A stretch of 64,000 nucleotides of DNA, taken from NCBI RefSeq assembly GCF_040409955.1, contig NZ_CP123387.1:248001-312000 (forward strand), given 5' to 3'. Source of the DNA: Salipiger sp. H15. Lineage in GTDB: Bacteria; Pseudomonadota; Alphaproteobacteria; Rhodobacterales; Rhodobacteraceae. A program made the translations under genes and the position numbers. This document shows, one piece after another, positions 26,019 to 34,344 of the stretch. The notes under the pieces were generated by a model. That model did not search any database and was not told where the DNA came from. It saw only the letters and a list, made by a program, of their open reading frames with translations. Each line of letters opens with the position of its first letter. Positions within the stretch are counted from its first letter, which is position 1.

Positions 26019-26800
26019 CAGATCACCGAGCCGCGCGCGGCGATCCCGCCGTCGATGGTGACCACCGTGCCCGAGATGTAGCCGGCCTTGGGCGAGGCGA
26101 GGAAGGCGCAGAGATCGGCCACTTCCTGCGCGGTGGCCGGGCGCTTGCCGGGGTACTTGTCGTAGAGCTCTTCCCAGCGGCTCTCGTCGCCGAGCATGTC
26201 GATCGCCTTGCGCTTCATGATCTTGAGCATGCGGTCGGTGTCGACCGGGCCGGGGTTCACGCCGACGACGCGGATGCCCTCGTCGAGCGAGCGGCCGCCG
26301 AGCGCCTTGGTGAAGGACATCAGCGAGGCGTTGCCGGTGGAGCCGGCGAAATAGGCCGCATCCCAGTTCTCGCCCGAGTTGCCGATGACGTTGATGATCA
26401 CGCTGTCGGCCTTGCCCTTGCGCTTCTGCCAGAACAGCCGCGACAGGGTGATGTAGCCGAAGACCTTCAGCTCGAAACCGCGGCGCAGCGCCTCGTCGGT
26501 GACGTCGGTGATCGAGCCGGCCGGGATGTCGCCGGCGTTGTTGATCAGGATGTCGTAGTCGCCCGCGGCCTCGTCGAGCGCGGTCATCGCCTCGGCCGAG
26601 CCGAGGTCGGCGGGATGGATGGTCACCGACACGTCGTACTTGGCCTCGATCTCGGCCTTGAGCGCGGCAAGGGCCTCGCCGTTGCGTGCGGCGAGATGGA
26701 GGTTGCAGCCCTCCTCGGCCAGAGTCAGGGCGCAGCTGTAGCCGATCCCCTTCGAGGCACCCGTGATCAGGGCAGTCTTGCCGGACAGGTCGAGTTTCAT
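26018..26800 (-). CDS. SDR-family protein with altered catalytic site
   Basis: A 260-residue short-chain dehydrogenase-fold protein. The cofactor motif TGASKGIGYS and NNAG are normal. Where classical enzymes have Tyr-x-x-x-Lys, this one reads FAGSTGNASLMSFTKALGG, so the aligned positions are Gly and Asn, with a tyrosine four residues too early. The end, GYISGTVVTIDGGIAARGSVI, is normal. It is either a divergent reductase using other residues or a non-redox member. AGGAG precedes the ATG at a good distance. It is the first gene of the ten-gene operon, directly behind the inverted repeat at 26813-26843. Confidence 0.85.
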   Translation of the reverse strand: MKLDLSGKTALITGASKGIGYSCALTLAEEGCNLHLAARNGEALAALKAEIEAKYDVSVTIHPADLGSAEAMTALDEAAGDYDILINNAGDIPAGSITDVTDEALRRGFELKVFGYITLSRLFWQKRKGKADSVIINVIGNSGENWDAAYFAGSTGNASLMSFTKALGGRSLDEGIRVVGVNPGPVDTDRMLKIMKRKAIDMLGDESRWEELYDKYPGKRPATAQEVADLCAFLASPKAGYISGTVVTIDGGIAARGSVI

Positions 26801-27109
26801 CGTGGTCTCCTAGTGTATGCAAAGTTTCGCTATCTGCATACACAACACTTTCATCCTGTCCATAGGTCAATTTCACCCGCTCCGAAAAATCCAGAGCAAA
26901 CTTCATATTTTTATGGATCGCCGGGAAAAGCGTCGTGAAGTGCCTCACGGGAATGCAGCCTCTCCCGCAATCCGCTTAAAAATCCGGCATTAGGCGAATT
27001 CCGTCCAGAATTTATCTCTCTGCATACCGTTTTGCGCTTTACGGATACTTTGACCTGGGGTTTGAGTCGCCCTGCCAGCCCGGGCGGTACCCGGACGGAA
27101 AGGATACAG
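26801..27109. promoter_or_regulatory. Divergent promoter region between the two arms of the 17-35 kb island
   Basis: This 309-base AT-richer gap holds no gene. It carries the inverted repeat at 26813-26843, a third copy of the half-site (TGCATACC at 27021-27028), and a possible promoter for the minus-strand operon: TTGACC as -35 (26870-26865) and TGTTGT as -10 (26847-26842), 17 bases apart. The -10 overlaps the repeat, as expected for repression. Confidence 0.55.
26813..26843. promoter_or_regulatory. Inverted-repeat operator, GTGTATGCA / TGCATACAC
   Basis: A perfect 9-bp inverted repeat (26813-26821 and 26835-26843) with a 13-base centre. Each arm also contains an 8-mer (TGTATGCA, TGCATACA) one mismatch from the TGTATACA site bound by many FCD-type GntR regulators. 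The two arm centres are 22 bp, about two helical turns, apart. It lies 13-43 bases upstream of the SDR start. The probable binder is the regulator at 34345-35046. Confidence 0.7.
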
Positions 27110-28180
27110 ATGGCTCAGGTCAGACTCGCCGGACTCGGCAAGACGTATGAAGGCGCTCATGCCAACACCATCGACGGGCTCGATCTCGAGGTGGCGGACG
27201 GAGAGTTCCTGGTCCTCGTCGGACCCTCGGGCTGCGGCAAGTCCACCACGCTGCGGATGATCGCCGGGCTCGAGGAGCCGACCGCGGGCGAGATCTGGAT
27301 CGGTGCGCGCCGGGTCGACGGGCTGGAGCCGCGAGAGCGCGACATCGCCATGGTCTTCCAGAACTACGCGCTCTACCCGCACATGACCGTGGCGCAGAAC
27401 ATGAGCTTCGGGCTGCGGCTGGCGAAGGTGCCCAAGGCCGAGATCCGGCGGCGGGTCGAGTCCGCCGCCGAGACGCTGGGGCTTTCGGGCTACCTCGACC
27501 GCCACCCCAAGGCGCTTTCGGGCGGGCAGCGCCAGCGCGTCGCCATGGGCCGCGCCATCGTGCGCGAACCGGGCGTCTTCCTCTTCGACGAGCCGCTGTC
27601 GAACCTCGACGCGCAGCTGCGCGGCCAGATGCGCACCGAGATTCGCCGCCTGCACGACCGGCTCTCGGCCACCACCGTCTATGTCACCCACGACCAGGTC
27701 GAGGCGATGACCCTCGCCGATCGCGTCGTGGTTCTGAAGGACGGCCGGATCGAGCAGCAGGGCAGCCCGCAGGAACTTTACGACCGCCCCGCCACCCGTT
27801 TCGTCGCCGGCTTCCTCGGCTCGCCGCAGATGAACATCCTCGCGGGCAAGGTGGCGCAGGGGATGCTCGATCTTGGCGCGGGCAGCCTGCTTGCCCTCGG
27901 CGCCGAGCGCGCCGCGCCGCTCGAGGGGCGGCGGGTCGACGTCGGCATCCGCCCCGAGGCCTTCCGTCTCGCCGCGCCCGAGACCGCGCTCATCCACGCG
28001 CGGGCGGAGATGGTCGAGCTGCTGGGTGCGACCTCGCTCGTGCATTTCACCCATGCCGGCCTGCCCTGCACCGCGCTGCTCGAGCCCGCCGAGGCGCCGC
28101 GCCCGGGCCAGCAGGTGCACCTCGGGCTCAGCCCCGACCGGATTTCCCTATTCGACGCGGATTCGGGCCGCGCCGTCTGA
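27110..28180 (+). CDS. ABC transporter ATP-binding protein (CUT1, UgpC/MsmK/MalK type)
   Basis: A 356-residue ATPase with Walker A (GPSGCGKST), Q-loop ([14 protein letters not shown]), signature (LSGGQRQR), Walker B ([15 protein letters not shown]) and H-loop (VTHDQVEAM), plus a C-terminal TOBE/regulatory domain (GIRPEAF onwards). This layout is that of sugar and glycerol-phosphate CUT1 importers. The start at 27110 is preferred because GAAAGGA lies just upstream; an in-frame ATG at 27032 would add 26 residues unlike the family. It is the first gene of the plus-strand operon running to the GntR gene. Confidence 0.92.
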   Translation: MAQVRLAGLGKTYEGAHANTIDGLDLEVADGEFLVLVGPSGCGKSTTLRMIAGLEEPTAGEIWIGARRVDGLEPRERDIAMVFQNYALYPHMTVAQNMSFGLRLAKVPKAEIRRRVESAAETLGLSGYLDRHPKALSGGQRQRVAMGRAIVREPGVFLFDEPLSNLDAQLRGQMRTEIRRLHDRLSATTVYVTHDQVEAMTLADRVVVLKDGRIEQQGSPQELYDRPATRFVAGFLGSPQMNILAGKVAQGMLDLGAGSLLALGAERAAPLEGRRVDVGIRPEAFRLAAPETALIHARAEMVELLGATSLVHFTHAGLPCTALLEPAEAPRPGQQVHLGLSPDRISLFDADSGRAV

Positions 28181-28228
28181 CCAACAAGAGCTGCAAGGCC
28201 ATCCCCATCCCCGACAGGAGAGCTTGAC

Positions 28229-29524
28229 ATGAAACGCCTATTCCTTGCCGTCCTGGCCGGCGGCACCGCGCTGAGCGCCGTCCCGGCGCTTGCGCAGGAC
28301 GCGGCCTGCACCGCCGAGCCGGTCACCCTGCGCATCCTGCGCACGCCCGGCAACTACCCCTATCCCGCCGCCATGGAAGCCTGGCAGAAGGAGCACCCCT
28401 GCGTCTCCTTCGAGGTGAACGAGGTGCCCTTTGCCCAGCTCGGCGACACGATCGCCGTGCAGGCCGCATCGGATGATCCGCCCGACATCCTGGTCTACGA
28501 CGGGCCCAACACCCAGTCCTATGCCAAGGCGGGGATCCTGCTGCCGGTCACCGACTACCTGCCTGAAGGCTGGGCCGACGACATCCTGCCCGCGACCCGG
28601 GCCGAGCACAGCTACGAGGGCGAGGTCTACTCGCCGGGCATCGAGCAGACCACCGTCGCGATGTACTACAACAAGAGCCTGACCGACGCCGCCGGCATCA
28701 CCCCGCCGCAGACGCTCGACGAGGCCTGGACCTGGCCCGAGGCGCTCGCGGCGTTCAAGGCCTGCCAGCAGGGCGATCCGGGGGCACCGACCGTCTGGGG
28801 TCTCGGGCCGACCCGCTTCGGCAACGGCCAGCCCGGCCTCGTCTACCAGGACCTGATCTACCAGCGCTCGAACGGCGATCCCGAGGCGGATCCCGAGAGC
28901 TCGGCCTACAAGACCTTCTGGGCGATGGCGCCGGACGGCTCGACGGTCGAGGGCTATCTCGACACGCCCGAGGCGATCGAGGCGCTGACCTTCTACCGCG
29001 CGCTCTTCAACGAGGAGGCCGTGGCCCCCAAGGTCGGCATCCCCAACGCCTTCTTCGACGGCAAGGCCTGCTTCTACATCGACACCCCGGCGGCCGGCTC
29101 GGCGCTGCTGAAGGATCCGGTGATCGACTGGGGCATCACCCCGATCCCCTACTTCAAGACCCCGGTGGTGCACACAGGATCGACCACCATCGGCGTGACC
29201 GCGCGCTCGAAGAACCCCGAGATCGCGGCGCAGTTCGCGGTCGACATGAGCTGGGGCGAGCTGGCCTACATGAACGTCAGCCAGCGCGGCAACCTGCCGA
29301 CCCTGAAGTCGCTCTTCGACCGCTTCCCGGTGTACCAGGACTACCCGATGAAGGTCTTCGTCGACCAGCTCGAGCACTGGGGCCAGCCGCGTCCGCCGAG
29401 CCCCTACTTCGCCCAGTACGACCGCGTCGTGACCGACGCGATCCGCTCGGTGGCCTTCGGGGGTGACCCCGAGGAGGCGATGCAGAACGCCGAGCGCGAG
29501 GTCGCCCGGGCGATGCGCCGCTGA
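28229..29524 (+). CDS. ABC transporter extracellular solute-binding protein (family 1, CUT1)
   Basis: A 431-residue periplasmic binding protein. The signal peptide is about residues 1-22 (cleavage after ALA; mature start QDAACTAEP). The mature part has the family 1 layout, with AMEAWQKEHPCVSFEVNEVPFAQLGDTIAVQAASDDPPDILVYDGPN near its start and AQFAVDMSWGELAYMNVSQRGNLPT near its end. Three cysteines (CTAEP, HPCVSF and FKACQQ) may form a disulfide. AGGAGA precedes the ATG. The ligand is likely a saccharide, glycoside or polyol, possibly a nucleoside given the neighbours. Confidence 0.9.
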   Translation: MKRLFLAVLAGGTALSAVPALAQDAACTAEPVTLRILRTPGNYPYPAAMEAWQKEHPCVSFEVNEVPFAQLGDTIAVQAASDDPPDILVYDGPNTQSYAKAGILLPVTDYLPEGWADDILPATRAEHSYEGEVYSPGIEQTTVAMYYNKSLTDAAGITPPQTLDEAWTWPEALAAFKACQQGDPGAPTVWGLGPTRFGNGQPGLVYQDLIYQRSNGDPEADPESSAYKTFWAMAPDGSTVEGYLDTPEAIEALTFYRALFNEEAVAPKVGIPNAFFDGKACFYIDTPAAGSALLKDPVIDWGITPIPYFKTPVVHTGSTTIGVTARSKNPEIAAQFAVDMSWGELAYMNVSQRGNLPTLKSLFDRFPVYQDYPMKVFVDQLEHWGQPRPPSPYFAQYDRVVTDAIRSVAFGGDPEEAMQNAEREVARAMRR

Positions 29525-29541
29525 CCAGATCCTCCCTGACT

Positions 29542-29566
29542 GCCGGGCACCGTGACGGTGCCCGGC
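29542..29566 (+). terminator. Hairpin between binding-protein and permease genes
   Basis: A 10-bp perfect inverted repeat (GCCGGGCACC, 29542-29551; GGTGCCCGGC, 29557-29566) with a five-base loop, followed by CCTTTCCCC. It lies 17 bases after the binding-protein stop. It probably stabilises that message or partly ends transcription. Confidence 0.55.
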
Positions 29567-29591
29567 CCTTTCCCCGAATTCCGGAGCCGGC

Positions 29592-30527
29592 ATGACCGCG
29601 ATAGACCGACAGATGACGGCCCCCAGCCTGGACCGTCGCCCCGACCGCACCGCGCGCCAGCGCCGCGACACGCGCACGGCCTTCGCCTTTCTCGCGCCCT
29701 TCCTGCTGCTCCTGCTGATCTTCCAGTACCTGCCGCTGGCGATGATGGCGAAGAACGCCTTCATGGACTACTCGCTGCTCAACCCCGGCGCGGCCAAGTT
29801 CGTCGGGCTGCTGAACTTCGAGGACATGATCCACTTCGACGACGCGCGCGAGAGCCTTGCGGCGACCTTCCTCTTTGCCCTCGTCGTGGTGCTGATCGTC
29901 ATCCCGCTGGGCTTCGTCCTCGCGCTCTTCCTCAATTCGAGCCTGCCCGCGCGCGGCGTCGTGCGCACCATCATCATGCTGCCCGTGGTGACCTCGGCGG
30001 TCGTCGTGGCGACCATGTGGAACTTCCTGCTCGACCCGTCGAACGGGCTGATCAACGGGGTCATGTCGCTGCTCGGCCTGCCGCGCCAGCCTTTCCTGAC
30101 CTCGCCGAACCAGGCGCTGATCATGATCTCGGTGATGACCGCCTGGCAGCAGGTCGGCTTTGCCGCGATCCTCTTCCTCGGCGGCCTGCAGGGCGTGCCG
30201 AAGGAGCTGGCCGAGGCGGCGCGGATCGACGGCGCGACGCGCTGGCAGGTGCTGTGGAACATCACCGTGCCGCTGCTGTCGCGCACCACGCTCTTTGTCG
30301 TGGTGATCATGACTGTCTTCTCTCTGCAGGCCTTCGCCCCGGCCTTCCTGATGACCGACGGCGGCCCGCAGGACAGCACCAACCTCATCGTCTACCACAT
30401 CTACAAGATGGCCTTCGTGATGCAGAACGCGGGCTATGCCTCGGCGCTGTCGGTGGTGCTGCTGCTGATCGTTCTCGGCATCTCGCTGCTGCAGATGTGG
30501 CTTCTCCGAGCGAAGTGGAACTACTGA
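29592..30527 (+). CDS. ABC sugar transporter permease (MalF/UgpA type)
   Basis: A 311-residue permease with a polar 35-residue N-terminus, then six hydrophobic helices (from AFAFLAPFLLLLLIFQYL). The EAA loop is LQGVPKELAEAARIDGATRWQVLWNITVPLL. This is the MalF-like half of a CUT1 importer. A GGAG site lies before the ATG. Its stop overlaps the start of the MalG-like gene (TGATG). Confidence 0.92.
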   Translation: MTAIDRQMTAPSLDRRPDRTARQRRDTRTAFAFLAPFLLLLLIFQYLPLAMMAKNAFMDYSLLNPGAAKFVGLLNFEDMIHFDDARESLAATFLFALVVVLIVIPLGFVLALFLNSSLPARGVVRTIIMLPVVTSAVVVATMWNFLLDPSNGLINGVMSLLGLPRQPFLTSPNQALIMISVMTAWQQVGFAAILFLGGLQGVPKELAEAARIDGATRWQVLWNITVPLLSRTTLFVVVIMTVFSLQAFAPAFLMTDGGPQDSTNLIVYHIYKMAFVMQNAGYASALSVVLLLIVLGISLLQMWLLRAKWNY

Positions 30528-31366
30528 TGACCGCCCTGCGCAAACCGCTTGCCCTCAGCCTCGTCCTGCTGCTGATCCTCGCCTGCTTCTTCGCGCCCTT
30601 CCTGTGGATCGTGTCGAACTCGTTCAAGCCGCAGCTCGGCATCTTCGCCGATGTCACCCCGATCAGCTGGCGCACCTTCCTGCCGCTCGAGCCGGTGCTC
30701 GAGAACTACCGCACGCTCTTCGAGCGCACCAACATCCTGCGCGCGCTGCTGAACACGGCGATCGTCTCGGCGGGGCAGGTGGCGCTGACCCTCGTGCTGT
30801 GCGCGATGGCCGCCTACGCGCTGACCCGCATCCGCTTCCGCGGCGCCAAGGCGGTCTTCGTGGTGATCCTGCTGACCTTCCTGCTGCCGGTCGAGGCGAT
30901 GCTCGTGCCGCTCTTCCAGGTGGTCTCGGGGCTGGGGCTGAACAACACGCTGCTCGGAGTGATGATCCCCTGGATCGCCTCGCCCTTCGGGCTCTTCCTG
31001 CTCAAGCAGGCCTTCGAGGAACTGCCGCGCGATCTCGAGGACGCGGCGCGGATCGACGGGGCCGGGCACGTCCGCATCTTCGTCTCGGTGATCCTGCCCA
31101 ACGTGAAGGTGCCGCTGCTGACGCTGGGCCTCGTGACCTTCCTGTTTTCCTGGAACAGCTTCCTGTGGCCGCTGGTCATCGCGCAGAGCCCCGACATCCA
31201 GCTCATCCAGGTGGCCATCGCGCAGCAGGGCTCGCCCACGCAGCTGCCGAACTGGGGCGAGACCTTCGCCGGCGCCACCGTCGCAACGCTGCCGCTCATC
31301 CTGCTTTTCCTGCTGCTGCAGAAGTACTTCACGCAGGGCATGGCGATGAGCGGCATCAAGGGCTGA
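30527..31366 (+). CDS. ABC sugar transporter permease (MalG/UgpE type)
   Basis: A 279-residue MalG-like permease with six hydrophobic helices. The EAA loop is FEELPRDLEDAARIDGAGHVRIFVSVILPNVK, and the C-terminus TQGMAMSGIKG is the classic end of this family. The ATG shares its A with the MalF-like stop. With the partner gene it forms the membrane channel of the CUT1 importer. Confidence 0.92.
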   Translation: MTALRKPLALSLVLLLILACFFAPFLWIVSNSFKPQLGIFADVTPISWRTFLPLEPVLENYRTLFERTNILRALLNTAIVSAGQVALTLVLCAMAAYALTRIRFRGAKAVFVVILLTFLLPVEAMLVPLFQVVSGLGLNNTLLGVMIPWIASPFGLFLLKQAFEELPRDLEDAARIDGAGHVRIFVSVILPNVKVPLLTLGLVTFLFSWNSFLWPLVIAQSPDIQLIQVAIAQQGSPTQLPNWGETFAGATVATLPLILLFLLLQKYFTQGMAMSGIKG

Positions 31367-31400
31367 CGCCCGACTCCACACACCCAGAGGACCTCCGACC

Positions 31401-32174
31401 ATGACCGATTACCCGAAACCCGAGTGCTATTCCGACGGCGAGTGGGAGGCCCGCGTCTCGCTGGCCGCCGCCTACCGCATGGTGGCGCGGCTGGGGCTCG
31501 ATGACCTCATCTACAACCACATCTCGATGCGCGTGCCGGGCACCTCGGACCAGTTCCTGATCAACCCCTACGGCCTGCTCTTCAGCGAGATCACCGCCTC
31601 GTCGCTGGTCAAGATCAACACGCGTGGCGAGGTGATCGAGGAGACCGAGCACACCGTCAACAAGGCCGCCTTCGTGATCCATGCCGCGGTGCACAAGTCG
31701 AGCGAGACCGCGCATTGCGTGCTGCACACCCACTCCGACGCCTCGACGGCGGTTTCCGGCCAGCCGGACGGGCTGCTGCCGCTGAGCCAGTTCGCCATGC
31801 GCTTCTACAACCGGCAGGGCTTCCACGACTACGAGGGCGTGGCGATCGACGAGGCCGAGCAGCAGCGCATCGTCGCGCACCTGGGCGACAACCCGGTCAT
31901 GCTGATGCGCAACCACGGCATCCTCACCGTCGGGCGCACCGCGGGCGAGGCCTTCATGCTGCTCTACTATTTCGAGCGCGCGGCGAAGATCCAGCTGCAG
32001 ATGCAGGCCGCCTGCGCCTCGGGCATCCCGCTGGTGATCCCGGACCACGACGTCTGCGAGAAGGCGGCGCGGCAGTTCTGGGAGCTCAAGGGCGACATCC
32101 TCATCCCCGGCGAGCGTGAATGGCCGGCGCTGATGCGCGATCTCGACCGCGTCGATCCGGGCTACCGCGCATGA
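31401..32174 (+). CDS. Class II aldolase/adducin-family protein
   Basis: A 257-residue protein of the fuculose-1-phosphate aldolase/adducin family. The zinc-site histidines are in CVLHTHSDASTAVS and LMRNHGILTVGRT, the acid position is in the YEGVAIDEAE region, and the N-terminus LGLDDLIYNHISMRVP is typical. Members cleave phosphorylated sugars or decarboxylate and epimerise sugar derivatives. The close family here, without a phosphate-binding context, is often of unknown activity. It follows the permease genes by 34 bases and overlaps the flavin monooxygenase gene by four, so it acts on the same imported compound. Confidence 0.83.
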   Translation: MTDYPKPECYSDGEWEARVSLAAAYRMVARLGLDDLIYNHISMRVPGTSDQFLINPYGLLFSEITASSLVKINTRGEVIEETEHTVNKAAFVIHAAVHKSSETAHCVLHTHSDASTAVSGQPDGLLPLSQFAMRFYNRQGFHDYEGVAIDEAEQQRIVAHLGDNPVMLMRNHGILTVGRTAGEAFMLLYYFERAAKIQLQMQAACASGIPLVIPDHDVCEKAARQFWELKGDILIPGEREWPALMRDLDRVDPGYRA

Positions 32175-33451
32175 GCCGCCAGATCCGTTTCGGCCTGTTC
32201 CTGCTCGGCACCGGCAGCCACATCTCGGGCTGGCGGATGCCGGGGGCGATCGACGGGTTCGAGGACATCGCCGAGATCACCGCGATCTGCCAGGAGGCCG
32301 AGCGCGGGCTCTTCGACCTGATCTTCATGGGCGACAACCTCAATGCCGATCCCTCGGCGCACCCGTCCTACTGCTCGCGGCTCGAGCCGCTGACCATGCT
32401 CTCGGCGGTGGCGATGGCGACAAGGCACGTGGGGCTCGGGGCGACCTCCTCGACCACCTACGGCGATCCCTGGACGCTGGCGCGCGGCTTCGCCTCGCTC
32501 GATCACATCTCGGGCGGGCGCGCGGCGTGGAACTCGGTCACCACCTCGAACCCGCAGGCGGCGGCCAATTTCGGCACCACCCACCCCGACCACGCCCGCC
32601 GCTACGAGATGTCGGCCGAGTTCATCGAGGTGGTGAAGAAGCTCTGGGGCGCCTGGGACGAGGGCGCGCTGGTGAAGGATCCCGAGAGCGGCACCTATTT
32701 CGACGCGGGCAGGATCCACGCCATCGACCACGAGGGACCCTTCTTCAAGGTCAAGGGGCCGGTGAACATCTCGCGCCCGCCGCAGGGACGGCCGCTGATC
32801 CTGCAGGCCGGGGGCTCCGAGCCCGGGCAGGAGCTGGCGGCGAAACATGCGGACGTCGTCTTCACCGTGACGCAGGACCGCGCCGAGGCGGCGGAGTTCT
32901 ACGCCGGGCTGAAGGCGCGCCTGCCGAAGAACGGCCGCAGCGAGAGCGATCTCGTCATCCTGCCCGGCGTGATGCCGGTGGTCGGCCGCACCGAGGCCGA
33001 GGCCCGCGCCAAGCTTGCCCGCCTGATGAGCTTCGTCGATGACGAGACCGCGCTCGGCATGCTCTCGGAGCGGTTCAACACCGACCTCCGCGGCCATGAC
33101 CTCGACGGGCCGATCCCCGACCTCGGCGAGAACGACGCCTACCACGCCTTTGCCAAGGCCATGCTCTCGAAGGCCAAGCGCGAAAACATGACGCTGCGCG
33201 ACCTCTACTCGCTGGTGGCGGCCGCGCGCGGGCACTGGGTGCTCTGCGGCTCCGCCGAGCAGGTGGCCGACACGTTGCAGGAGTGGTTCGAGAGCGGCGC
33301 GGCGGACGGGTTCAACGTCATGCCCGGCTGGTTCATGGACGGGTTCACCGACTTCATCGACCTTGTGCTGCCCATCCTGCAGGAGCGCGGCCTCTACAAG
33401 ACCGCCTATGCCGAGGGCACGCTGCGCGACAAGCTCGGTCTGCCCGCTTGA
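32171..33451 (+). CDS. LLM-class flavin monooxygenase, NtaA/SnaA/DszA family
   Basis: A 426-residue two-component monooxygenase large subunit that uses reduced FMN supplied by a separate reductase, which is not in the window. Family blocks are IRFGLFLLGTGSHISGWR, FDLIFMGDNLNAD, RHVGLGATSSTTYGDPWTLARGFASLDHISGGRAAWNSVTTSN and RPLILQAGGSEPGQELAAKHADVVF. Members oxidise C-N, C-S or ring carbons (nitrilotriacetate, dibenzothiophene sulfone and others). The start overlaps the aldolase stop (ATGA). In this island it could open a heterocycle or break a C-N bond, in the way RutA opens uracil, though it is not of the RutA subfamily. Confidence 0.88.
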   Translation: MSRQIRFGLFLLGTGSHISGWRMPGAIDGFEDIAEITAICQEAERGLFDLIFMGDNLNADPSAHPSYCSRLEPLTMLSAVAMATRHVGLGATSSTTYGDPWTLARGFASLDHISGGRAAWNSVTTSNPQAAANFGTTHPDHARRYEMSAEFIEVVKKLWGAWDEGALVKDPESGTYFDAGRIHAIDHEGPFFKVKGPVNISRPPQGRPLILQAGGSEPGQELAAKHADVVFTVTQDRAEAAEFYAGLKARLPKNGRSESDLVILPGVMPVVGRTEAEARAKLARLMSFVDDETALGMLSERFNTDLRGHDLDGPIPDLGENDAYHAFAKAMLSKAKRENMTLRDLYSLVAAARGHWVLCGSAEQVADTLQEWFESGAADGFNVMPGWFMDGFTDFIDLVLPILQERGLYKTAYAEGTLRDKLGLPA

Positions 33452-34233
33452 TCCGCCACGAGGCCGATACGCCTGCCGGCCCGGTCCGGATGACCGCGGC
33501 AGGCGGGCAGGGGCGTCCGCTCCTGCTGGTGCACGGCTGGGGCGGGCAGGGGGCGCAATGGGACGCGCTGCTGCCCGGGCTCGCCGCGCGCTTCGCAGTC
33601 CACGTCGCCGACCTGCCGGGCGGCCCCGGCGCGCCGCTCTCCGGCCCGGTCGACATGGCGAGCCTCGGGCAGGGGCTGGCGCGGCTTCTGGAGGCGGCGG
33701 ACCTTCGCGGCGCGCTGCTCGTCGGGCACTCGATGGGCGGGCCGGTGATCGTCGAGGCGGCGCTTGCCGCCCCCGCGCGGGTCGCCGGGCTGCTGGGGCT
33801 CGACACGCTTGCCGACCGCGCCTTCTACGGCGGCAGCAGCCCCGCGGTGATGGCCGCCCGCCGCGCCGGCTTCGCCGCCGATCTGCCCGGGCAGACGCGC
33901 GCCATGATCCGGGCGATCGCCGCCCCCGCCACGCCCGAGGCCACGGTCCAGGCGATCTCTGCCGACGTGCTCCGCGCGCGGGCCGAAGACCTTCTGGCGC
34001 TGCGCGACGCGCTCTTTGGCTGGCGGGCCGGGGACCGGGTGCCGCGGCTCGGGCCGCCGCTGCGGCTGCTGACCTCGGCCGAGGTCGCCGCGGCCCATGC
34101 CCGCGACCCTCTGCCCTGCCTCGCCGATGTGCCCGAAACCGTCTACGGAACGGGCCATTTTCCCCAGATCGAAGCCCCGGACCGGCTCCTTCCGGCCCTG
34201 CTGGCTGAACTTGACCAATTTGGAATTGACTGA
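33448..34233 (+). CDS. Alpha/beta hydrolase with TTG start
   Basis: A 261-residue alpha/beta hydrolase. The oxyanion-hole segment is LLLVHGWGGQG, the nucleophile elbow is VGHSMGGPV (Ser near residue 95) and the C-terminal histidine is in YGTGHFPQIEAP. The TTG at 33448 overlaps the monooxygenase stop (TTGA), and it supplies the first beta strand that would be lost with the next ATG (33490). Following a flavin monooxygenase, it may hydrolyse the oxygenated product (an ester, lactone or enamine). The N-terminal part is short, and the substrate is unknown. Confidence 0.78.
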   Translation: MIRHEADTPAGPVRMTAAGGQGRPLLLVHGWGGQGAQWDALLPGLAARFAVHVADLPGGPGAPLSGPVDMASLGQGLARLLEAADLRGALLVGHSMGGPVIVEAALAAPARVAGLLGLDTLADRAFYGGSSPAVMAARRAGFAADLPGQTRAMIRAIAAPATPEATVQAISADVLRARAEDLLALRDALFGWRAGDRVPRLGPPLRLLTSAEVAAAHARDPLPCLADVPETVYGTGHFPQIEAPDRLLPALLAELDQFGID

Positions 34234-34257
34234 GATGAATGCCGTGGGGGAGGATCT

Positions 34258-34285
34258 GTATATTCCAATTCGCTTTTGGGTATAC
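34258..34285. promoter_or_regulatory. Imperfect palindrome upstream of the FCD regulator
   Basis: Arms GTATATTCCAA (34258-34268) and TTTGGGTATAC (34275-34285) around a six-base centre match at 8 of 11 positions. It lies about 60 bases before the regulator start. The GTATA/TATAC ends resemble the TGTATGCA half-sites at 26.8 kb, so it is a candidate autoregulatory site. Confidence 0.45.
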
Positions 34286-34344
34286 TGACACCGCCTTTCC
34301 CCTCGGCTCATTCCGGACGTCTCCCTGATGCAGGATCCCATCTA

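Noticed and set aside
32171..33451. Possible RutA (uracil monooxygenase)
   Set aside because: Length and motifs place it in the NtaA/SnaA/DszA group. No RutB or RutF is present nearby.
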